The position numbers and the translations under genes are program-made. The notes beneath the pieces were generated by a model. It made no database searches and was not told the DNA's origin. It was given only the letters and a program-made list of their open reading frames with translations. Positions 34,810 through 44,200 of a stretch of DNA of 64,000 nucleotides are shown piece by piece. Origin of the DNA: Halobaculum marinum (lineage in GTDB: Archaea > Halobacteriota > Halobacteria > Halobacteriales > Haloferacaceae); assembly GCF_029338555.1 (NCBI RefSeq), contig NZ_CP119989.1:1984001-2048000 (forward strand), in the 5' to 3' direction. Each line of letters starts with the position of its first letter. The first letter of the stretch is position 1.

Positions 34810-35672
34810 GCGCGGACGACGACGCGTCTCCGACCGACGAGACAGCGGACGCCCGAAACACCGCCTCTCCCGGCATCTCCATCGAGGAGGTGGCGCTCTC
34901 GTACGGCGGCGACCCGGTCGTCGAGGCCGAACGCCTGGACGTGCCAGCCGGCGAGATAACGGCGCTCGTCGGGCCGAACGGGAGCGGGAAGTCGACACTG
35001 CTGAAGGCGATGAACGCGGAGCTGTCGCCCGACCGTGGCGTCGTCGCCTTCGACGGCGCAGCCGTGGAGTCGTACGAGACCGGCGAACTCGCCCGACGAC
35101 TCGGGCTCCTCTCGCAGGACCACGCCGCCCCCGAGTCGACGACCGTCCGGGAACTGGCCACGCACGGGCGCTACCCCCACCGCGGCTTCTTCGAGGGGTT
35201 GCGCGAGGCCGACTACCGCGCGGTCGACCGTGCCATCGAGCGCGTCGGCGTCGAGCACCTCGCCGACCGGCCGGTCGGCGGACTCTCGGGGGGGCAAGCG
35301 CAGTTGGCGTGGCTCGCGATGGTGCTCGCACAGGAGACGGACGCGCTGTTGCTCGACGAACCGACGACGTACCTCGACTTGCACCACCAACTGCGCGTGC
35401 TCGATGCGGTCCGGGAGCTCAACGCCGACCACGGCGTCACGGTGTGTGTCGTCCTCCACGACATCGGGCAGGCCGCGCGCTTCGCGGACAACCTGATCGC
35501 GCTGAAGGACGGCGAGCCGTACGAGTGGGGACCGCCAGACGAGGTCGTGACCGAGGAGCTCCTCCGGGAGGTGTTCGGCGTGGTCGCCGACGTGGGCTTC
35601 GGTCCCGAGGGTCCCACGGTGACTCCCCGCCGGCCCGTGTCAGAAGTGGAAGACGAGAGCGCGGCAGACTGA
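34806..35672 (+). CDS. Iron-chelate ABC transporter ATP-binding protein
   Basis: A 288-residue ATPase of the FecE/BtuD type, powering uptake through the permease encoded just upstream. Walker A GPNGSGKST (56-64), Q-loop LLSQD (about 101-105), signature LSGGQ (160-164), Walker B LLLDEPT (181-187) and H-loop VCVVLHDIGQA are all intact. An N-terminal acidic Ser/Thr tail (1-25) is typical of haloarchaea. The C-terminus (about 250-288) is also acidic. It is the last gene of the iron-boxed permease operon and converges with a histidine kinase gene. Confidence 0.95.
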   Translation: MSADDDASPTDETADARNTASPGISIEEVALSYGGDPVVEAERLDVPAGEITALVGPNGSGKSTLLKAMNAELSPDRGVVAFDGAAVESYETGELARRLGLLSQDHAAPESTTVRELATHGRYPHRGFFEGLREADYRAVDRAIERVGVEHLADRPVGGLSGGQAQLAWLAMVLAQETDALLLDEPTTYLDLHHQLRVLDAVRELNADHGVTVCVVLHDIGQAARFADNLIALKDGEPYEWGPPDEVVTEELLREVFGVVADVGFGPEGPTVTPRRPVSEVEDESAAD

Positions 35673-35743
35673 CGGGCCCACCCACGAACGGACTCCCAAA
35701 CTGCCCCGTCGTGGGGAGATCGTCCTGGGGTTGAGATGTGGGC

Positions 35744-36982
35744 TTAGGAGTCCACGAGCACGTCGAAGCGCGCGCCGCCGGCGCTGCTCTCGCCGGCATC
35801 CACCCGCCACCCGTGGGCCTCCACGACCTGCTGGACGATGGTGAGCCCGATGCCCGTCCCGCCGGCGTCACCGGAGCAGCCGCGGGCGAACAAGTCGTCC
35901 GTGTCGCCCGGGAGCCCGACGCCGTCGTCGGCGACGTAGAAGCCGTCGCCGTCCGCTCGCGCCCCGACGACGACGTGCACGTCGGCACCGCCGTGTTCGA
36001 CCGCGTTGCGAAAGAGGTTCGAGAGGGCGTCGAACAGGCGGTTCTCGTCGGCCTCGACGCGCCCGGGCGCGTCGACGTCCAGCGTCGCGGCGCCGGTGTC
36101 GACGGCGTCCCACGCGGTCCACGCGAGGCCGTCGAGCGAGACGGGTGCGACCTCGCCGATGTCGCGACCGGCCCGCGCGAGGCCGAGGACGGTGTCGATG
36201 ATCCCGTCCATCCGTTGGGCCGCTCGACGTGCCCGGTCGAAATGGGCGGTCTCGGACGTCTCTTCCGCCAGATCGACTGATCCGAGCACCACGTTCAGGG
36301 GATTGCGAAGGTCGTGGGAGACGACCGAGGCGAACTGCTCTAGCCGCTCGTTTTGGGCGGCCAGCCGGCGCTCGCGTTCGACTCTTGCCAGCGCGTTGGC
36401 GATCAACTCCGCCAACGAGCGGACGAGGACGACTTCGTGGTCGGTCCACCGCTCCCGGCTGCCGCAGCCGGCGAACGAGAGGACGCCCCACAGTTCCCAG
36501 TCTCGCACGACCGGCACCGCGAGCACGCTCTCGACGCCGTCGGCTCGGAGCCGTTCGGTCCCCGGCGGGACGTGCGTGGCGTCGTCGGAGAGCTGCGCGA
36601 GGCGGACGGCGCCTTCGTCGAGGACCTGCGAGATGAGCGGACCGACGCCCGCCTCCTCGTCGACCCACTTCTCGACGAAGCTGTCGCCCGCTCGACTCCA
36701 GGAACTGACCAACTCGTAGTCCGCCTCGGGAGCCTCGTTGTCGCTCCCGTCTGCCACTTCAGCGACGTCTCCATACACCGCGGCGTGCTCCGCTTCGAGG
36801 CCCGTAGCGACGGAGCTGAGGGTCCACCGAAGCTTCGCGTCCAGTTCGTCCGGGTTCGCAGAGGTGAGCGTCGTCGACGCGTCCACCACCAGCGCCTGCA
36901 GGTCGGCGTGGCGGGCCAGGTCGCCGCCGGCGTCCCCAATCGTCGCCGGATCCGACGTGTCCGACCCGGCGGCACCGTTCAT
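35744..36982 (-). CDS. Soluble GAF-domain sensor histidine kinase
   Basis: A 412-residue kinase without membrane spans. A GAF domain (about 25-200) contains VESVLAVPVVRDWELWGVLSFAGC. A HisKA helix has the acceptor His in SVVSHDLRNPLNVV (H223), and the HATPase domain has N box SNLFRNAVEHG (about 321-331), DDGVGLP (352-358) and GTGIGL (375-380). It could sense a small ligand or redox state in the cytoplasm. No response regulator is adjacent. It lies inside the iron locus on the opposite strand, so a link to iron is possible but not shown; many such orphan kinases occur in haloarchaea. Confidence 0.93.
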   Translation of the reverse strand: MNGAAGSDTSDPATIGDAGGDLARHADLQALVVDASTTLTSANPDELDAKLRWTLSSVATGLEAEHAAVYGDVAEVADGSDNEAPEADYELVSSWSRAGDSFVEKWVDEEAGVGPLISQVLDEGAVRLAQLSDDATHVPPGTERLRADGVESVLAVPVVRDWELWGVLSFAGCGSRERWTDHEVVLVRSLAELIANALARVERERRLAAQNERLEQFASVVSHDLRNPLNVVLGSVDLAEETSETAHFDRARRAAQRMDGIIDTVLGLARAGRDIGEVAPVSLDGLAWTAWDAVDTGAATLDVDAPGRVEADENRLFDALSNLFRNAVEHGGADVHVVVGARADGDGFYVADDGVGLPGDTDDLFARGCSGDAGGTGIGLTIVQQVVEAHGWRVDAGESSAGGARFDVLVDS

Positions 36983-37096
36983 ACCCGAACTGCTTGCAGG
37001 AGACGTTTAGGAATAGCTATCGGAGTATCAGTGCTGAGTCCGCGGCGGCGTCCGGGACCGGTCCGAATAAGTCGCCGGCACCGGTTTCGATTCGTA

Positions 37097-39034
37097 ATGA
37101 GTGTCGAGGAGGAGAGCGCGTTCGACGTGTACCGTGACCGCGTCGAGCGCCCCCTCTACCGCCTGTTCACCGAGTACGGACTCGACAAGTGGCCGTGGCT
37201 GGTGCTCGGGATGACGGCGAACGTCATCGCCCGCGGGGCGAGTCTCCTCCCGCCGCTGGTGTTGGGGGTCGCCATCGACGCCGCCTTCACCGGCGACGAG
37301 CCGTACACGCTTCCCCTGGTGCCGGCGGCGTGGCTCCCGACGACCGCACCCGACGAGGCACAGTTCTGGTTCTCGGTGTGGCTCATCGTCGGCGCGTTCG
37401 CGGTCACCGCGGCGCTGACGTGGGTGTACGGCATCTCGGCGAACAACTTCGCCCACCGCGTGATGCACGACGTGCGGACGGACTCGTACGCCAAGATGCA
37501 GGACCTGTCGATGGCGTTCTTCGACGACAAACAGACCGGCGAGGTGATGTCCGTCCTCAACAACGACGCCACGAACCTGGAACGCTTCCTCGACGACGCG
37601 CTCCAAAACTCCGTCCGTCTCGGCGTGATGCTGCTGGGCATCGGCATCGTCCTGTTCGACGCCAACGCACAGTTGGCGGCGGTCACGCTCGTCGTCGTGC
37701 CGGGGATGGTGCTGTTCACCTACTGGTTCATGAAAGCGGTCGAACCCCGCTACGCCGCCCAACGGGAGGCGGTTGCGGACCTGAACACCCGGCTCGAGAA
37801 CGCCCTCGGCGGGATCCAACTGGTGAAGACGACCGGGACGGAGGCGTACGAGACCGAGCGCGTCGAGGACACCTCCTACGACTACTTCCAGAAGACGCTC
37901 GCGATGCTCCGGCTCAACTACGTGTACCGACCCGGGATGGAACTGTTCGCGGGCATCGCGTTCGCGACGACGTTCCTCGTCGGCGGGCTGTGGATCGTGA
38001 CTGGCACCGCACCTGGCCCGCTGACCGGCGAGTTGAGCGCCGGGACGTTCGTCACGTTCCTGTTCCTCACCCAGCGGTTCGTCACGCCGCTGGCGGAGGT
38101 GTCGAACATCGTCTCGCAGTACGAGAACGCGAAGGCCTCCTGTGAGCGCGTGTTCGGTCTCCAGGACATCCCGCGTGAGGTGACAGAGGTCGCGGACCCG
38201 GTCGACCTCGGCGACGTGGCGGGCGCGGTCGAGTACGACCACGTCGACTTCGCCTACGAGGACGGCGGCGAGACGGTGCTCCGGGACGTGGACTTCGCGG
38301 TCGACCCCGGCGAGACGGTCGCGCTCGTCGGGCCGACAGGCGCCGGTAAGTCGACGCTCCTGAAACTGCTCCTCAGACTGTACGACGTGACCGGGGGTGC
38401 GGTCCGCGTCGACGGCCACGACGTGCGCGAGGTGAGCCTCCGCTCACTGCGCTCGGCGGTCGGCTACGTCAGCCAGGACACGTACCTGTTCGACGGCACC
38501 GTCGCGGAGAACATCCGGTACGGGCGGTTCGACGCGGACCGCGACGAGGTCGTCGCGGCGGCGAAGGCGGCGGAGGCCCACGAGTTCATCGAGAACCTGC
38601 CGGACGGCTACGACACCCGGATCGGCGAGCGCGGCGTGAAGCTGTCGGGCGGCCAGCGCCAACGGCTCTCCATCGCGCGCGTCGTGCTCCAAGACCCGGA
38701 CGTGCTCGTGCTCGACGAGGCGACCAGTGCGGTCGACACGGAGACGGAGATGCTCATCCAGCGGAGCCTCGACCGGCTCGCCGAGGACCGCACCACCTTC
38801 GTCATCGCTCACCGCCTCTCGACGGTGAAAAGCGCCGACGAGGTGCTCGTGTTGGAGGGCGGCGAGGTCGTCGAGCGCGGCGGCCACGACGAGTTGTTGC
38901 GGGCGGACGGGCTGTACGCGAAGTTGTGGGGCGTACAGGCCGGTGAGATCGAGTCGTTGCCCGAGGAGTTCGTCCAGCGGGCGCGCGAGCGACAGGCAGA
39001 GACGCTGGCGGGGACGGGGCCGTCGACCGACTGA
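37097..39034 (+). CDS. ABC exporter, fused permease-ATPase
   Basis: A 645-residue half-transporter of the MsbA/IrtA-like exporter class. About six membrane spans (about 30-345) precede a nucleotide-binding domain with Walker A GPTGAGKST (about 412), signature LSGGQRQRLSIARV (about 516) and VLDEATSAVDTETE (about 540). The coupling helices are preserved (MHDVRTDSYAKMQDLSMAFFDDKQTGEVMS). It may act as a homodimer. The flavoprotein gene starts 54 bp downstream, so the two are probably one operon. That pairing suggests export or recycling of the iron-chelating ligand, but lipid or drug export remains equally possible. Confidence 0.93.
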   Translation: MSVEEESAFDVYRDRVERPLYRLFTEYGLDKWPWLVLGMTANVIARGASLLPPLVLGVAIDAAFTGDEPYTLPLVPAAWLPTTAPDEAQFWFSVWLIVGAFAVTAALTWVYGISANNFAHRVMHDVRTDSYAKMQDLSMAFFDDKQTGEVMSVLNNDATNLERFLDDALQNSVRLGVMLLGIGIVLFDANAQLAAVTLVVVPGMVLFTYWFMKAVEPRYAAQREAVADLNTRLENALGGIQLVKTTGTEAYETERVEDTSYDYFQKTLAMLRLNYVYRPGMELFAGIAFATTFLVGGLWIVTGTAPGPLTGELSAGTFVTFLFLTQRFVTPLAEVSNIVSQYENAKASCERVFGLQDIPREVTEVADPVDLGDVAGAVEYDHVDFAYEDGGETVLRDVDFAVDPGETVALVGPTGAGKSTLLKLLLRLYDVTGGAVRVDGHDVREVSLRSLRSAVGYVSQDTYLFDGTVAENIRYGRFDADRDEVVAAAKAAEAHEFIENLPDGYDTRIGERGVKLSGGQRQRLSIARVVLQDPDVLVLDEATSAVDTETEMLIQRSLDRLAEDRTTFVIAHRLSTVKSADEVLVLEGGEVVERGGHDELLRADGLYAKLWGVQAGEIESLPEEFVQRARERQAETLAGTGPSTD

Positions 39035-39088
39035 GCGACGGCGCCGGCTTTCGCACCATTCTTGCCCGCCGCCGACCTGCCGCCGGAT

Positions 39089-39910
39089 ATGACCGACACC
39101 GTCCTCGACACCGAGTGCGAGTACGACGCGCTCGTCGTCGGTGGGGGCGTCGCCGGGCTCACTGCGGCGACGTTCCTCGCGCGTGCGGACCTCGCGACGC
39201 TGGTCGTCGCCGGCGACGAGTCGATCCTGCGACGCAACGCCCACCTCGAGAACGTGCCCGGGTTCCCCGCAGGCGTGAACCCGCGGTTGTTCGCCAACAT
39301 GCTCCGCGAGCAGGCCGAGCGCAACGGCGCCGAGATCCGTTCGGGGCACGTCGAGGGGGTCACTGGCGAGGCGGGCGCGTTCACCGCCGCCGTCGACGAC
39401 GGGAATGCCGTCACCGCCGCCCGCGTCGTGGCCGCCTCGTGGGCCGACGCCGACTACCTCGACGGCCTCGGTGTCGCCGTCCGCGACGCCGGGAGCAAGC
39501 GCTACGTCGAAGACCACGACCTCGGGCGCACCTCCGTCGACGGCGTGTACGCCGCTGGCCGGATCGCCGAACGCTACCACCAGGCGGTCGTCGCCGCGGG
39601 GCACGCTGCCGAGGCCGCGATCACCCTGCTCCACGACGCCGACGTGCCGTTCTACCACGACTGGGTGGTGCCTGAGGGCTACTTCACCGACCGCGGGCGG
39701 GAGGTGCCGCCCGGGTGTGAGGAGATCACCGCGAGCGAACAGGAACGCCGCGCGGTCGAGTCGCGCGAGACGATGCGCGCGTTCTTCGAGGAGGCCCACG
39801 CCGACCGCCAGCGCACCCACCCGAGCCTCGTCGACGACGACCTCGGACGCGTCGACCCCGAGTGGTACGAGACCGGCGGCGGCGGGGAGGCGGTCGACGG
39901 AGACGACTGA
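39089..39910 (+). CDS. TrxR-like FAD protein lacking NAD(P)H domain and CxxC, copy 2
   Basis: A 273-residue paralogue of the flavoprotein at 30206. The FAD Rossmann motif ALVVGGGVAGLTAATFLARAD (about 13-33), the segment NAHLENVPGFPAGVNPRLFANMLREQAER (about 50-78) and the C-terminal FAD motif TSVDGVYAAGRIAERYHQAVVAAGHAAEAA (about 149-178) are present. Between them only about 60 residues remain, so the NAD(P)H domain of thioredoxin reductases (about 120 aa) is missing. There is no CxxC. The C-terminal extension has YHDWVVPEGYFTDRGREVPPGCEEI, sharing DWVVxE with copy 1. It lies downstream of the exporter. Probable cytoplasmic flavin reductase-like role. Confidence 0.82.
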   Translation: MTDTVLDTECEYDALVVGGGVAGLTAATFLARADLATLVVAGDESILRRNAHLENVPGFPAGVNPRLFANMLREQAERNGAEIRSGHVEGVTGEAGAFTAAVDDGNAVTAARVVAASWADADYLDGLGVAVRDAGSKRYVEDHDLGRTSVDGVYAAGRIAERYHQAVVAAGHAAEAAITLLHDADVPFYHDWVVPEGYFTDRGREVPPGCEEITASEQERRAVESRETMRAFFEEAHADRQRTHPSLVDDDLGRVDPEWYETGGGGEAVDGDD

Positions 39911-39988
39911 CGAGCGAGGGGTGGGGTCGCCTTGCTTCACTGGCGGACCGCGAGGATTTACCACCCGTACCGCCCAACCGACGCGTCA

Positions 39989-41176
39989 ATGAGCGATCTT
40001 CTCGCCGACACCAACGTCGCGCTCGGCGTCTCCGGCTCTATCGCGGCGGTGAAAGTCGTCGAACTGGCGCACGAACTCCGCCGCCACGGCGCGAGCGTCC
40101 GCGCAGTGATGACGGGCGCCGCCACCGGTATCGTCCACCCGTGGGCCGTCGAGTTCGCGACCGAGCACGACGTGGTCACCGAGATCACCGGGCGCGTCGA
40201 ACACGTCGAGTTGTGCGGTCGCGACGGCTGGGCGGACGTGCTCTTGCTCGCCCCGACCACTGCGAACACGGTCGGGAAGGTCGCCGCCGCCGTCGACGAC
40301 ACGCCGGTCACGACGTGCGTGACGACCGCACTCGGCGCCGGGGTGCCCGTGGTGTGTGCCCCCGCGATGCACGAACCCATGTACGACCACCCGGGCGTCC
40401 TCGACGCCATCGACCGCGTCGAGTCGTGGGGCGTCGAGTTCGTCGACCCGCGGATCGAGGAGGGGAAAGCGAAAATCGCGACCGAGGACGCCATCGTCAC
40501 TGGGGTCGCACGCGCCGCCGGCGAGCGCCCCCTGGAGGGGAAGCGCGTCGTCGTCACCTCCGGGGCGACGAGCGAGTCGGTCGACACCGTCCGGGTGCTC
40601 ACCTCGCGGGCGTCGGGCCGAACGGGTCGGGCGGTCGCTCGCGCGCTCGCCGCTCGCGGGGCCGACGTGACGCTCCTGCACGACGCGAGCGCCGCGGGCG
40701 AGGCCGGCGACCCGCCGTGGGCGGACGTCGTCGACGTTGAGTCGGCAGCGGAGATGACCGACGCCGCTGTCGAGGCGTGCGCCGACGCCGACGCACTCGT
40801 CTCGGCTGCGGCCATCTCCGACTACACTGTCGAGGCGGCGGGCGAGAAGATCCGCTCGGGCAAGGAGTCGCTGACGCTGGAACTCACGCCGACGCCGAAA
40901 CTGCTCGACACCGTCCGCGCCGAGTACCCCGACCTCACGCTCGTGGGGTTCAAAGCCGAGAGCGAAGGCGACGAGGACGCGCTCGTCGAGCGCGCCCGAC
41001 AGACGCTGGAGCGTGTTAACCTCGCGTTCGTCGTCGCCAACGACGCCAGCGTGATGGGTGCCGCCGAGACGCGGGCGCTGGTCGTCCGCGACGACTCGGT
41101 CGGCGAAGTCGCCGGCGAGAAACTGGATCTTGGGCTGCGCGTCGCCGACGAACTCGCGTCGGATCTGTCCGAGTGA
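39989..41176 (+). CDS. coaBC: Bifunctional CoaB/CoaC coenzyme A biosynthesis protein
   Basis: A 395-residue enzyme that joins cysteine to 4'-phosphopantothenate and decarboxylates the product to 4'-phosphopantetheine. The N-terminal flavin decarboxylase domain (about 1-180) has LGVSGSIAAVKVVELAHELRR, APTTANTVGKVAAAVDDT and CAPAMHEPMYDHP, with the catalytic Cys region. The C-terminal ligase domain (about 185-395) has VVTSGATSESVDTVRVLTSRASGRTGRAVARAL and SAAAISDYTVEAAGEKIRSG. The length is typical. It stands alone before the convergent Mrp operon. Confidence 0.96.
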   Translation: MSDLLADTNVALGVSGSIAAVKVVELAHELRRHGASVRAVMTGAATGIVHPWAVEFATEHDVVTEITGRVEHVELCGRDGWADVLLLAPTTANTVGKVAAAVDDTPVTTCVTTALGAGVPVVCAPAMHEPMYDHPGVLDAIDRVESWGVEFVDPRIEEGKAKIATEDAIVTGVARAAGERPLEGKRVVVTSGATSESVDTVRVLTSRASGRTGRAVARALAARGADVTLLHDASAAGEAGDPPWADVVDVESAAEMTDAAVEACADADALVSAAAISDYTVEAAGEKIRSGKESLTLELTPTPKLLDTVRAEYPDLTLVGFKAESEGDEDALVERARQTLERVNLAFVVANDASVMGAAETRALVVRDDSVGEVAGEKLDLGLRVADELASDLSE

Positions 41177-41206
41177 CTGCGCGAGGGAGCGAGGCGTCCG
41201 CGGGCG

Positions 41207-41605
41207 TCAGTCGTCCGCGTTCTCGCTTCCGTCCGCTGGCTGTTCCGGCTGCTCGTCGATGCGGCCGGGCCAGTTGACGCCGTCCTCGAACTCGATGCCC
41301 ATCCGCTGAGCGGCCCGCGAGATCATGTGGCCGCCGGTCGGCGCCGTCAGGAACAAGAACAGCACCGTGACGAGTGCCTTCAGGCCGGCGCCGCCCGGGC
41401 CGAAGTACGCCCAGGCGGCCAGTGCGATACCGGAGGCTCCCAGCGTCGTCGCCTTCGAGGTGGCGTGGAGGCGGTTGTACACGTTCGGGAGTCGCAGCAG
41501 GCCGACCGTCCCCACGAGGAGGAAGAACGACCCGACGACGACCAGCGTGACGACGACGAGCGAGACGAGCACGCCCGGCGGCGAGGTTGCGATTGTTCCA
41601 GCCAT
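41207..41605 (-). CDS. mrpG: Mrp Na+/H+ antiporter subunit G
   Basis: A 132-residue membrane subunit, last gene of the seven-gene Mrp operon. Three spans (about 12-38, 50-70, 75-92) and the family block VGTVGLLRLPNVYNRLHATSKATTLGASGIAL (about 27-58) are clear, followed by an acidic haloarchaeal tail (VNWPGRIDEQPEQPADGSENADD). Only two bases separate it from mrpF. The complex exports Na+ in exchange for H+ and helps keep cytoplasmic Na+ low. Confidence 0.94.
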   Translation of the reverse strand: MAGTIATSPPGVLVSLVVVTLVVVGSFFLLVGTVGLLRLPNVYNRLHATSKATTLGASGIALAAWAYFGPGGAGLKALVTVLFLFLTAPTGGHMISRAAQRMGIEFEDGVNWPGRIDEQPEQPADGSENADD

Positions 41606-41607
41606 GG

Positions 41608-41904
41608 TTACTCGATGATGTCCCCCTCGGTCACGTACCGAGCCACGGTGATGGTGCTGATGAAGCCGATGATCGCGAGCACGAGCGCCACGTCGAGGAA
41701 CAGGCCGAGCCCCTCGATCATGGCGTACAGCGCCGCGATGGCGACGACGTTCGTCGCGATCACGTCGAGCGCGACGACGCGGTCGGGCGTCGTCGGCCCC
41801 GTGATGACGCGGTACCCGACCGCGAGGGTGAGCAGTGCCGCCAACACGAGCGCACCCTGCAACACGAGCGGGAGCACGCCCCCGAGCGCGGACGCCTCGG
41901 TCAT
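41608..41904 (-). CDS. mrpF: Mrp Na+/H+ antiporter subunit F
   Basis: A 98-residue three-span subunit. The diagnostic RVITGPTTPDRVVALDVIATNVVAIAALYAMIEG lies at about 31-64, with the last helix DVALVLAIIGFISTITVARYV. The chosen ATG (41904) overlaps the end of mrpE by four bases (ATGA), as for most junctions of this operon. Length and topology match the family. Confidence 0.94.
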   Translation of the reverse strand: MTEASALGGVLPLVLQGALVLAALLTLAVGYRVITGPTTPDRVVALDVIATNVVAIAALYAMIEGLGLFLDVALVLAIIGFISTITVARYVTEGDIIE

Positions 41905-42446
41905 CGGTCGCCCCCGTCGGTCCGCGGTTCCGGCACCGGGTCGCCGGGTTTGAGCGGTTCGTTGAAGATGACGAGCGCGTAGTCCTCCCACGTCCGGATC
42001 GGGTCGAGGATGTCGGTGCCCGAGAGACTGTGCACGTACAGGCTGTTTGCGTCTGCGTCGTAGTCCATGGTCAGCGTCCCCGGCGTCAGGGTGATCGAGT
42101 TCGCGATGGTCGTCACGGCGGCGTCCGACTCCACCCGCAGCGGCACCTCCACGACCGCCGGGTCGATGGGGAGCGAGGGGGAGACGACGACGCGCGCGAC
42201 CGAGAGGTTCGCCACGAGCAGTTCGCGCACGAACGCGGCGAGGTACAGTAGAACGTACGGCACCACCCGGACGCTGCGCGCGACGGGCGGTCCTTGGTAG
42301 AAGTGACGGATGGCGTACGCGAGCGGGAGGCTCACGAGGAGGCCGATCAGCGCCTCCTCGGCGAGTCTGACAGGCGTCAACTCGACGCCGCGGACGAATA
42401 TCCACAGCACGGTGAACACCAACGCGTTCGTGATCCAGCGACGCAT
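41901..42446 (-). CDS. mrpE: Mrp Na+/H+ antiporter subunit E
   Basis: A 181-residue subunit with two N-terminal hydrophobic regions (about 4-45), a further span (about 62-80), and a cytoplasmic domain containing SITLTPGTLTMDYDADANSLYVHSLSG (about 116-142), the most conserved stretch of MrpE. The C-terminal EPLKPGDPVPEPRTDGGDR is a polar tail. Start and stop overlap mrpD and mrpF by one and four bases. Confidence 0.94.
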   Translation of the reverse strand: MRRWITNALVFTVLWIFVRGVELTPVRLAEEALIGLLVSLPLAYAIRHFYQGPPVARSVRVVPYVLLYLAAFVRELLVANLSVARVVVSPSLPIDPAVVEVPLRVESDAAVTTIANSITLTPGTLTMDYDADANSLYVHSLSGTDILDPIRTWEDYALVIFNEPLKPGDPVPEPRTDGGDR

Positions 42447-44200
42447 CAGAGCTCACCCCCGTCGAACGCGTCGAGGCTGTGACTCCCGCCGGAGCTACCG
42501 TCGCCCCCGCCGTAGTCGGTGCCCGGGTCGACCGGATCGACGGCCTCGACGTAGCCGGTCGTGTCGGTCGCGGCCTGCGCGGCGTCGGTCGCCGCGTCGA
42601 CGACGAACTCCGCGCCGATGCCGAAGCCGACCAGCGCCACCGCCAGCACGACGACGACCGTCACCTGCACGACGAGCGCGCGGTCGGTGACGACCGAGGG
42701 GCCGCCGTCCGCGATGGCGTTCCCCTCGCCCGTGTACCGGCTCCGCCCCCACCGTTCGGGGATGACGGTCGCCACCGTCTCGGACGCCTCGCCCCAGAAG
42801 ATCGCGTTCCACCCGCGGGTGATGTACGCGATGGTGAGGATCGCACCCGCGAGCATCGTCACGGCGACGAGCCAGCCGGCGGGGACCCCGACGGCCACAC
42901 CCTCCGCGACGGTCCGGAACACGAGCAGTTTGCCGAAGAAGCCGATGAGCGGCGGCACGCCCACCAGCGAGAGGCCCCCGAGCAGGAAGCCCGTCGCGAG
43001 GATCGGCGCCCGCCGCGCCAGTCCGCCGAGGCGGGCGAAGTCGGTCGTCCCCACGGCGGAGTGGAGCGTGCCGGACGCGAGGAACAGCGCCGGCTTCGCG
43101 AGCGCGTGGTTGAACGAGTACACCAGCGCCGCCGCGACGCCGAGCACCGCGACGGTCGTCTCCGCCCCCGCGAGCGTCGTCGTCGCGGACGGCACCGCCA
43201 TCGCCACGCCCAGCGGGAGTGCGATGAACCCCACCTGCCCGATGCTGGAGAACGCCAGCAGGCCGTCGACGTCCTCGCGCCCCACCGCGCCGATGCCGCC
43301 GTACACGATGGACGCGCACGCCAGCAGGACGAGCACCGGTCCGACGTAGCCGAACGTGGAGCCGTTCACGTAGGCGGCGCCGCCGAACACGGTGAAGAAC
43401 AGCCGGATGATGGCGTACACGCCGACCTTCTTCACGACGCCCGCGAGCACCGCCGTCACCGGCGCCGGCGCCGCGCGGTACGCGGACGGCACCCAGAAGT
43501 GGAACGGCACTATGCCGGCCTTCACGGCGAACACCGCCAGCAGGAGCGATCCGAGTCCGAGCGTCGGCGCCAGCGCGACGCCGTACGCAGCCGGGTCGGC
43601 GAGTCGCCGGGCCATGTCCGCCATGTTGAGCGTCCCGGTCGTCGCGTACAGGCCACCGATGGCGACGAGCATCAGCGCCGACGCCAGCAAGTTGAGCACG
43701 ACGTAGCCGAGCGCCGCGCGGGTGTGCTCGCGCCCCGAGTAGAAGAGGACGAGCACGTAGCTGGACATGAGCATCACCTCGAACCACACGAAGAGGTTGA
43801 ACACGTCGCCGGTGAGGAACGCCCCCGAGACACCGGCGACCATGAAGTGGAACAGCGGGTGGTACGAGAGCAGCTGTCCCTCCTCGCCGACGTAGACGAC
43901 CGAGTAGACGGCCGCCGCGAGCACGACGGGGCCAGCGAGCGCGAGCATGAACGCCGACAGCGAGTCGGCGACGAGCGCGATACCGAACGGCGCGTTCCAG
44001 TTGGAGACGCCGTACGTCAGCGTCGTCCCGCCACCCGACAGCACCACGCGGTCGAACACTGCAATTGTAGCGACGAGGTACGCCGTCGCGCCCGCGAGGC
44101 TGACCCCCTTCTCAACGTGCCCGTCGAAGCGGGCCAACAGCGCGACAATCGCCGTCACCAGTGCGACCAGCACCGGTGCGACGACGATCTGATCGGTCAT
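42446..44200 (-). CDS. mrpD: Mrp Na+/H+ antiporter subunit D
   Basis: A 584-residue polytopic subunit homologous to the NuoL/M/N proton channels of complex I. About 14 spans. Conserved features are FNLFVWFEVMLMSSYVLVLFYSG (with the channel Glu, about 132-154), PFHFWVPSAYRAAPAPVTAVLAGVVKKVGVYAIIRLF (with the key Lys residues, about 230-266) and the Lys in SFNHALAKPALFLASGTLHSAVGTTDF. The C-terminal end carries a loosely conserved Asp/Gly-rich tail. It participates in H+/Na+ movement together with mrpA. Confidence 0.96.
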   Translation of the reverse strand: MTDQIVVAPVLVALVTAIVALLARFDGHVEKGVSLAGATAYLVATIAVFDRVVLSGGGTTLTYGVSNWNAPFGIALVADSLSAFMLALAGPVVLAAAVYSVVYVGEEGQLLSYHPLFHFMVAGVSGAFLTGDVFNLFVWFEVMLMSSYVLVLFYSGREHTRAALGYVVLNLLASALMLVAIGGLYATTGTLNMADMARRLADPAAYGVALAPTLGLGSLLLAVFAVKAGIVPFHFWVPSAYRAAPAPVTAVLAGVVKKVGVYAIIRLFFTVFGGAAYVNGSTFGYVGPVLVLLACASIVYGGIGAVGREDVDGLLAFSSIGQVGFIALPLGVAMAVPSATTTLAGAETTVAVLGVAAALVYSFNHALAKPALFLASGTLHSAVGTTDFARLGGLARRAPILATGFLLGGLSLVGVPPLIGFFGKLLVFRTVAEGVAVGVPAGWLVAVTMLAGAILTIAYITRGWNAIFWGEASETVATVIPERWGRSRYTGEGNAIADGGPSVVTDRALVVQVTVVVVLAVALVGFGIGAEFVVDAATDAAQAATDTTGYVEAVDPVDPGTDYGGGDGSSGGSHSLDAFDGGEL

